A DNA stretch of 5,610 bases, taken from Acidobacteriota bacterium. GTDB taxonomy: Bacteria; Acidobacteriota; Terriglobia; Terriglobales; Acidobacteriaceae. The DNA lies in the NCBI GenBank assembly GCA_021811745.1, contig JAJZNH010000155.1, positions 1-5,610 on the forward strand, read 5' to 3'. The notes under the pieces were generated by a model. The model ran no database searches. It was given only the letters and a program-made list of their open reading frames with translations, and was not told the DNA's origin. Shown one piece after another: positions 1-3,900 of this stretch. Position 1 is the first letter of the stretch. Every line of letters starts with the position of its first letter. Made by a program: the position numbers and the translations under genes.

Positions 1-190
1 CAATGACCTCCTGCGCTCCCAGGCCGGCGGCCAGAAAGGCCAGTCCGCTCACCCAGGCGGGCATGGCGCGCCCGGCCTGAAAGAAATCCCCGGCCGTTTT
101 AATGCTGCGCCTGAGAGTAAAGCCGATGCCCACGGCGAGAAAGAGGCAGATCAGCAGCATCAGCCAGTCGACGATGTTGAGGTTGGGCAC
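1..190 (-). CDS. Sodium:solute symporter (SSS family), N-terminal part, cut by window edge
   Basis: Reading leftwards from a GTG at 190-188, 63 codons stay open to the window edge. Residues 6-26 form a hydrophobic first membrane helix (DWLMLLICLFLAVGIGF). Residues 35-63 carry the typical SSS signature: DFFQAGRAMPAWVSGLAFL followed by AAGLGAQEVI. In this family (SGLT/PutP-like, LeuT fold) that stretch leads into the partly unwound first core helix, which helps bind sodium and substrate. Members couple inward sodium flow to uptake of sugars, amino acids or other solutes; the visible part cannot fix the substrate, although the GluP-like gene upstream on the same strand favours a sugar. The GTG start is chosen because AAGGAG lies 7 bases upstream and the protein begins at the usual family position. 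The C-terminal part, normally several hundred residues, lies outside the window. Confidence 0.87.
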   Translation of the reverse strand, partial: MPNLNIVDWLMLLICLFLAVGIGFTLRRSIKTAGDFFQAGRAMPAWVSGLAFLAAGLGAQEVI

Positions 191-197
191 GAAGAAA

Positions 198-203
198 CTC
201 CTT
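198..203 (-). promoter_or_regulatory. Ribosome binding site for the SSS symporter gene
   Basis: Read on the minus strand, AAGGAG is followed by 7 bases and then GTG. This near-consensus Shine-Dalgarno supports GTG rather than a downstream ATG as the start of the symporter. Confidence 0.75.
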
Positions 204-311
204 GCACGCCTGTTGGTACAGAGTCCACTCTACGCAGCGGCACGCCGGCGAGTCCACAGCAGGCGGCTTGCCGGGACGGCCGGCGATCTTCGGTCTGCTG
301 GAAATGCCGAA

Positions 312-335
312 GCCCTCCGGCGCAAACCGGAGGGC
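312..335 (-). terminator. Hairpin between the MFS and SSS genes (possible weak terminator)
   Basis: GCCCTCCGG and CCGGAGGGC form a perfect 9-bp GC-rich stem around a 6-base loop. It starts 19 bases past the MFS stop codon. On the minus strand the stem is followed by TTCGGCATTTCC, not a run of T, so it is not a classical intrinsic terminator. It may attenuate transcription between the two transporter genes or stabilise the 3' end of the MFS message. The rest of the 164-base gap shows only the symporter ribosome binding site and a short dyad (AGAGT-CC-ACTCT, 220-231). Confidence 0.4.
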
Positions 336-354
336 CTCAGAGACAGCGGGCGGG

Positions 355-1602
355 TTATGCCGCGGCTGGACGGGTGGGTTTGTAGCCGATGAGCCCGTAA
401 TAGGCCACGAAGAGGTAACAAAGGATAGGAACAATGAAGGCATGTTGAATCCCGACCTTGTCTGCCAGCGCGCCCAGCAGGACGGGAATGACCGCGCCGC
501 CGAAATTGCCCATGGTGATGATGCCGGAGCCCTCGCTGGTCATCGGGCCCAGTTCGGCAATGCCCAGCGCAAAGATGGTGGGATACATGATGGAGTTGGC
601 TACTCCGCAGAGTACCAGCGACCAGGCGGCCACGTCGCCGTGCGTGAACATGGCTGCAAAGAGCAGCGCCATACCCAGGAACCCCAGGATGGCGAGCAGG
701 GTATGAGCCTTGATCCACTTCATCAGGAGCGTGCCAACGAAGCGGCCGGCGCCGATGAGGAGGTAATAGAGCAGGGCCAGAAAGGCGACCGTATCCTTGT
801 TGTCGATGCCCTGAGTGCGAAAGAAGCTGATGGCGATGGCGGCCAGCGCGATTTCGATTCCGACGTAGAAGAAGATACCCACCATGCCCAGCACCGTATG
901 CCGGTACTTCCAGATGCTGGGGCCTGCCGCTGAACCGTCGCCGGCGTGCGAGGGCCGGGCAGAGGTTATGGCGGGCAGGTGCATGAAGATGACGGCAATG
1001 CCCAGCACCAGCAGCGCCACGGCGATGGCGACGTATGGGCCCTGAACCGTCTCGGCAATACTCGCCGGTGTGGCCGTCTTGCTGGGGTTGGTGAGGATGA
1101 AATGAACCACCACCAACGGCGCCAGAGCGGCGCCCAGCGAGTTGAAGGCCTGCGCCAGGGTCAGCCGCGCCGGGGCGCTATGGTCCGGGCCGAGGATGGA
1201 TACGTAAGGATTCGCGGAGGTCTGCAATGCCGTTACGCCGGCAGCCAGAACGAAGATCGCGGTCATGAACAGCGCGAAGCTGACCATGCGGGCCGCGGGT
1301 ACAAACAATAGCGCGCCAAGGGTCATGATGAAGAGCGAGATGACCATGGTGCGCTTGTAGCCGACGGCTTCGATGAGCCTGGCGCTTGGAACCGAAAAGA
1401 CCAGATAGGCAAAGAACCATGCCACCGTTACCGCCATGGCCGGCCCGTAGCTCAGGTTGAAGATCGACTTCAACTGCGGCATCAGGTTGCTGTTCAGGTT
1501 GGTCAGGAACCCGAAGGCGCCGAACAGGATGGTGACGGTGATGAACGGCCCAAGATAACTGGGCGCGCTCGCCGTCGCCTGTGGAGTGGATCGCGTGGCC
1601 AT
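355..1602 (-). CDS. FucP/GluP-type MFS sugar transporter
   Basis: A complete 415-residue inner-membrane protein of about 12 helices, the normal length for the L-fucose/glucose-galactose:H+ symporter branch of the MFS. Family landmarks in order: GFLTNLNSNLMPQLKSIFNL in and after helix 1 (residues 31-50); the GYKR loop between helices 2 and 3 (81-84); LQTSANPYVSILGP (126-139); RLTLAQAFNSLG (146-157); FFYVGIEIAL opening the C-terminal half (244-253); SIMYPTIFALGIAELG and the following GSG...GGAVIP block (337-373). In E. coli FucP, Asp46 and Glu135 take part in proton coupling. Here the aligned residues are Ser38 and Gln127. Gln at the second site is usual in GluP-type proteins, but Ser at the first is unexpected. 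The ATG start is supported by GGAGGAA at 1611-1617, 8 bases upstream. It is probably co-expressed with, or at least linked to, the SSS gene downstream. Family assignment is secure; the exact sugar is not known. Confidence 0.94.
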   Translation of the reverse strand: MATRSTPQATASAPSYLGPFITVTILFGAFGFLTNLNSNLMPQLKSIFNLSYGPAMAVTVAWFFAYLVFSVPSARLIEAVGYKRTMVISLFIMTLGALLFVPAARMVSFALFMTAIFVLAAGVTALQTSANPYVSILGPDHSAPARLTLAQAFNSLGAALAPLVVVHFILTNPSKTATPASIAETVQGPYVAIAVALLVLGIAVIFMHLPAITSARPSHAGDGSAAGPSIWKYRHTVLGMVGIFFYVGIEIALAAIAISFFRTQGIDNKDTVAFLALLYYLLIGAGRFVGTLLMKWIKAHTLLAILGFLGMALLFAAMFTHGDVAAWSLVLCGVANSIMYPTIFALGIAELGPMTSEGSGIITMGNFGGAVIPVLLGALADKVGIQHAFIVPILCYLFVAYYGLIGYKPTRPAAA

Positions 1603-1644
1603 AAGAGGTCTTCCTCCGATTCCTAGAATTGCATGGTCGTCAAT

Positions 1645-1698
1645 TATGTGCCCAGGATTTCCTGCCTCATCTATGTGCCCATGATTTCCTGCCTCATC
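1645..1698. repeat. Two tandem 27-bp direct repeats in the divergent intergenic region
   Basis: Unit 1 is 1645-1671 and unit 2 is 1672-1698. They abut exactly and differ only at one base (g1655 versus t1682). Each starts TATGTGCCCA and ends TTTCCTGCCTCATC. The array lies 43 bases upstream of the MFS start codon and 172 bases upstream of the mtnA start codon. A centre-to-centre spacing of 27 bp is about 2.5 helical turns. The outer edge of unit 1 contains a minus-strand CATAAT (1643-1648) that could act as a -10 for the MFS gene, but no convincing -35 accompanies it. The function is unknown: either an operator array or a remnant transposon end is possible. Confidence 0.9.
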
Positions 1699-1869
1699 GC
1701 CTTCCGCATGGGGCGGGCGTCCGAGAGAAGAGAAACTGGAGAAAATTGCCTGGAAAGTACGGGAACAACTCTACGCATTGGAGAGCAGGTGCGTCCAGTG
1801 GATTGTGAAAATGTTTTCAGGCCCCTTGAAACCACCCAGCTTTCCTTCCGCAGTTTACACTGTACGTGC
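1699..1869. other. Non-coding leader upstream of mtnA
   Basis: These 171 bases are visibly more A-rich than the flanking genes. The mtnA frame stays open through them back to an ATG at 1633, but the 79 extra codons resemble no part of MtnA and begin inside the repeat region, so I treat them as untranslated. I found no convincing promoter, no purine-rich ribosome binding site just before 1870 and no S-box-like structure. The +1 frame is also open from about 1684 to 1872 without a start codon. Nothing recognisable is encoded. Confidence 0.5.
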
Positions 1870-2919
1870 ATGATTCCTACGCTTACCTGGACTCCCGAAG
1901 GCGTTCGCTTCCTCGACCAAACCAAGCTCCCGCGCGAGGAGAGCTATGTGTTGGCCACCACCTATGAACAGGTGGCAGACGTGATTGTCACCATGGTTGT
2001 CCGCGGCGCGCCTGCCATCGGCGTCTCCGCTGCTTATGGCATTGCCCTGGGAGCAACGAATTCCCAGGCCGCCACGCCGGAGGAATTCGCCCCGGAGTTT
2101 GAAACGATCTGCGCCCGGCTGGCCGCGACGCGTCCCACGGCCGTGAACCTCTTCTGGGCGATCGACCGCATGAAGATTCTCTTTGCTAATCTGCGGGCAG
2201 GCGGCGTAACCCTGGAGAAGATCAAGAGCAGACTGCTGGCCGAGGCGCATGCGATGTATGAGGAAGACATCGCCGCGTGCAAGGCTATGGGCGCTTTCGG
2301 CGGCGCTCTGCTGCCTGACGAGGGTGGAGTGCTCACCCACTGCAACGCCGGCGCTCTGGCCACCTGTGGCTACGGAACGGCGCTCGGTGTCATTCGATCC
2401 GCTGTCGAGCAGGGCAAGCGCATCCATGTCTACGCCGACGAGACCCGTCCCTTCCTGCAGGGCGCGCGTCTCACCGCCTGGGAACTGATGGCCGACCATA
2501 TTCCGACCACGGTGATCTGCGACAACATGGCAGCCAGCCTTATGCGCCAGAAGCGTATCCAGGCGGTGGTTGTCGGCGCTGACCGCATCGCCGCCAACGG
2601 CGACACCGCCAACAAGATCGGCACCTACAACGTGGCGATCCTGGCGCGCGAGCACGGCATCCCATTCTACGTAGCCGCGCCGTGGTCCACGATCGACCTT
2701 GCCACCGCGACCGGCGAAGCCATCCCGATCGAGGAGCGTCCGCATGTGGAGGTGACGCACCACGCCGGCAAGCAACTCACGCCGGAGGGTGTCGGCATCT
2801 GCAATCCGGCCTTCGACGTAACCCCGGCCAAATACATCTCGGCCATCATCACCGAGCGCGGCGTGGTGCGCGCGCCATACACCGAATCGCTGAAAGGGAT
2901 GGAACTGGTGGCAAGTTAG
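1870..2919 (+). CDS. mtnA: S-methyl-5-thioribose-1-phosphate isomerase
   Basis: This cytosolic enzyme converts 5-methylthioribose-1-phosphate to 5-methylthioribulose-1-phosphate, the aldose-ketose step of methionine salvage after methylthioadenosine cleavage. From the ATG at 1870 the protein is 349 residues, the normal family length. It shows the eIF2B-alpha/beta/delta-like fold motifs in order: [10 protein letters not shown] (12-21), [13 protein letters not shown] (45-57), [11 protein letters not shown] with catalytic Cys158 (155-165), [18 protein letters not shown] (189-206), [12 protein letters not shown] with catalytic Asp238 (235-246), NKIGTY (248-253) and NPAFDVTP (312-319). Cys158 and Asp238 match Cys160 and Asp240 of B. 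subtilis MtnA. A longer frame opens at 1633, but its 79 extra residues do not resemble the family, so 1870 is preferred even though no clear Shine-Dalgarno precedes it. The other salvage genes are not in this window. A small membrane-protein gene follows after 27 bases. Confidence 0.96.
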   Translation: MIPTLTWTPEGVRFLDQTKLPREESYVLATTYEQVADVIVTMVVRGAPAIGVSAAYGIALGATNSQAATPEEFAPEFETICARLAATRPTAVNLFWAIDRMKILFANLRAGGVTLEKIKSRLLAEAHAMYEEDIAACKAMGAFGGALLPDEGGVLTHCNAGALATCGYGTALGVIRSAVEQGKRIHVYADETRPFLQGARLTAWELMADHIPTTVICDNMAASLMRQKRIQAVVVGADRIAANGDTANKIGTYNVAILAREHGIPFYVAAPWSTIDLATATGEAIPIEERPHVEVTHHAGKQLTPEGVGICNPAFDVTPAKYISAIITERGVVRAPYTESLKGMELVAS

Positions 2920-2946
2920 CTTCAATCCTCCTAAACTAAGGGAGCG

Positions 2947-3240
2947 GTGCTTCCCCCCCCGTCCATCTTCCGTATTCGGAAGCCGTCGCTCACGCGCGGG
3001 ACTCTGCTTGCTCTTGGAGCGCTGGCCGCCAGCCTCTATCTCGCCGGCTTCCCCAATACGACCGCCCTGCACGGCTCGCGCTGGCATCTCCTTGCTGTGC
3101 CCGCTGTCTGCTGGGCGATGGTCGAAACCGGCCGTTGCATTGGCCCCAAAAGAAATCTCTATTACGCCGGCGTCCTGATTCTGCTCTATTCCGAATTGAT
3201 GATCCTGGCGCTGGTGGTATTTTTCTCGGTCTATCTTTAG
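2947..3240 (+). CDS. Small three-helix membrane protein of unknown function
   Basis: I do not recognise this 97-residue protein. It is very hydrophobic, with likely membrane helices at about residues 18-36 (GTLLALGALAASLYLAGF), 46-60 (WHLLAVPAVCWAMVE) and 72-96 (YYAGVLILLYSELMILALVV onwards). A short polar loop, TGRCIGPKRN (61-70), separates the last two. Codon choice looks like that of its neighbours, and it starts 27 bases after mtnA in the same direction, so it is probably the second gene of an mtnA transcript. The start is uncertain: the GTG at 2947 has only 2 bases between AAGGGAG and the codon, and no ATG occurs until residue 58. A run of eight C (2953-2960) occupies codons 3-5. Frame and hydrophobic pattern support a real gene; the function is not inferable from sequence. 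Confidence 0.7.
   Translation: MLPPPSIFRIRKPSLTRGTLLALGALAASLYLAGFPNTTALHGSRWHLLAVPAVCWAMVETGRCIGPKRNLYYAGVLILLYSELMILALVVFFSVYL
2953..2960 (+). repeat. C8 homopolymer just inside the small membrane-protein gene
   Basis: Eight consecutive C fall in codons 3-5 of the gene starting at 2947. A change of one base in this tract would shift the frame before the first membrane helix, so it is either a contingency-type slippage site or a sequencing-error-prone spot that affects the start call. Confidence 0.8.
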
Positions 3241-3267
3241 CTGCGGCCTTCGCGCCTCCGTCCGCGA

Positions 3268-3302
3268 CATCCTGCAGCAACTCTTTGTTTACCTGCAGGA
3301 TG
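3268..3302. repeat. Perfect 10-bp inverted repeat overlapping the mscL promoter
   Basis: CATCCTGCAG (3268-3277) and CTGCAGGATG (3293-3302) are exact reverse complements separated by 15 bases. The right arm begins on the last base of the proposed mscL -35 and runs into the spacer, as an operator would. It also starts 28 bases after the upstream gene's stop, so it could serve as a stem-loop ending that transcript, but no T-run follows it. Confidence 0.65.
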
Positions 3303-3316
3303 GGCCGGGGTACAAT
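3288..3316 (+). promoter_or_regulatory. Predicted sigma-70-type promoter of mscL
   Basis: TTTACC (3288-3293, 4 of 6 to the -35 consensus) is followed by a 17-base spacer and TACAAT (3311-3316, 5 of 6 to the -10 consensus). Transcription would begin near 3323, leaving a leader of about 50 bases before the mscL ATG. This suggests mscL can be transcribed separately from mtnA. Confidence 0.55.
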
Positions 3317-3373
3317 GCGGCATGACCTGCAATCACTGAGGGCAAGCGTAGACCGCACAGGAGGACAGGAACC

Positions 3374-3778
3374 ATGCTCAAGGGATTTCGCGATTTCATT
3401 CTCCGCGGAAACGTGGTCGATCTGGCAGTCGCCTTCATCATGGGCGCCGCTTTCAACGGCATCGTCACCTCGCTGGTTGGCGATGTGCTGAATCCGCTCA
3501 TTGCCGCCACTCTCGGCAAGCCCGACTTCAGCGGCGTGGTCCTGCACGTTGGCGGAGGCCAGATCAAGGTGGGCAGTTTCTTCAACGCGGTGGTCTCGTT
3601 CCTGATCATTGCCGCTGTGGTTTACTTTGCCATCGTCACGCCTATGAACGCGCTGCAGGCACGGCTGAAGAAGCCGACGGCGCCGGCCGCGCCCACGACC
3701 AAACCGTGTCCCGAGTGTCTCAGCGAGATTCCGCTGGCCGCCCGGCGTTGCGCCCATTGTAGCCAGCCGGTGGCCTAA
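3374..3778 (+). CDS. mscL: Large-conductance mechanosensitive channel with C-terminal zinc ribbon
   Basis: MscL forms a homopentameric inner-membrane pore that opens under membrane tension and releases solutes during hypo-osmotic shock. The 134-residue protein begins MLKGFRDFILRGNVVDLAVA, the conserved amphipathic N-terminal helix and start of the pore helix. The first membrane helix spans about 14-38 (with the GAAF motif at 24-27), a periplasmic loop covers about 40-68, and the second helix about 70-92. A Pro/Ala-rich linker (101-110) then leads to CPECLSEIP and CAHC, where Cys112, Cys115, Cys126 and Cys129 form a probable zinc ribbon. The E. coli protein instead ends in a cytoplasmic helical bundle. 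The pore-lining glycine aligned with E. coli Gly22 is Ala20 here. AGGAGG at 3359-3364, 9 bases before the ATG, fixes the start. A promoter lies upstream, so it is probably its own transcription unit. Confidence 0.97.
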   Translation: MLKGFRDFILRGNVVDLAVAFIMGAAFNGIVTSLVGDVLNPLIAATLGKPDFSGVVLHVGGGQIKVGSFFNAVVSFLIIAAVVYFAIVTPMNALQARLKKPTAPAAPTTKPCPECLSEIPLAARRCAHCSQPVA

Positions 3779-3794
3779 GCCGCCGCCAACCGGC
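3766..3794 (+). terminator. Weak stem-loop at the end of mscL
   Basis: GCCGGTGGC (3766-3774) can pair with GCCAACCGGC (3785-3794) as nine base pairs with one bulged A. The stem spans the mscL stop codon. Only a short CTTTC follows, so termination here would be inefficient at best. Confidence 0.22.
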
Positions 3795-3890
3795 AGGGGC
3801 TTTCAATGGAGATTGAGCGCAGCATCAACCTGCGCATCAGGTATGGTCCGCCACGATTCGCTTGCCGAGCGCCTTCCTTCGCGGAGTTGT

Positions 3891-3894
3891 AGGA
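3891..3894 (+). promoter_or_regulatory. Ribosome binding site for the M28 peptidase gene
   Basis: AGGA followed by 6 bases and GTG (3901) gives acceptable Shine-Dalgarno spacing. It places the start directly before a signal-peptide-like segment. The in-frame TTG at 3862 is the only upstream alternative noted before the stop codon at 3814-3816. Confidence 0.5.
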
Positions 3895-3900
3895 TGGACT

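Noticed and set aside
202..1311. Plus-strand open frames (202-933 and 946-1311) opposite the MFS transporter
   Set aside because: Polar, Gln/Gly/Asp-rich translations antisense to a clear 12-helix transporter; no recognisable domain.
1638..1643. Minus-strand TTGACG as a -35 for the MFS gene
   Set aside because: No -10-like hexamer occurs 16-18 bases downstream before the ribosome binding site, so it does not form a promoter.
1699..1869. Possible SAM riboswitch upstream of mtnA
   Set aside because: Methionine-salvage genes are sometimes S-box controlled, but I see no paired stems or terminator arrangement of that kind here.
1684..1872. Second open frame (+1 relative to mtnA) with a charged, helical-looking translation including [20 protein letters not shown]
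   Set aside because: No start codon after the stop inside the repeat and no recognisable family. It could be a fragment of a decayed gene or chance; too weak to annotate.
1855..3270. 471-codon open frame on the minus strand opposite mtnA
   Set aside because: It lies antisense to a gene with unmistakable MtnA motifs, and its translation is Arg/Gly/His-rich low-complexity sequence typical of antisense frames in GC-rich genes.
2990..3757. 255-codon minus-strand frame spanning the small membrane gene and mscL
   Set aside because: It crosses two plus-strand genes and the mscL promoter, and its composition is shadow-like.
3817..3835. Short hairpin (GCGCAG / CTGCGC, 7-base loop) between mscL and the peptidase gene
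   Set aside because: Only 6 bp, no T-run and no promoter next to it; expected by chance in GC-rich DNA.
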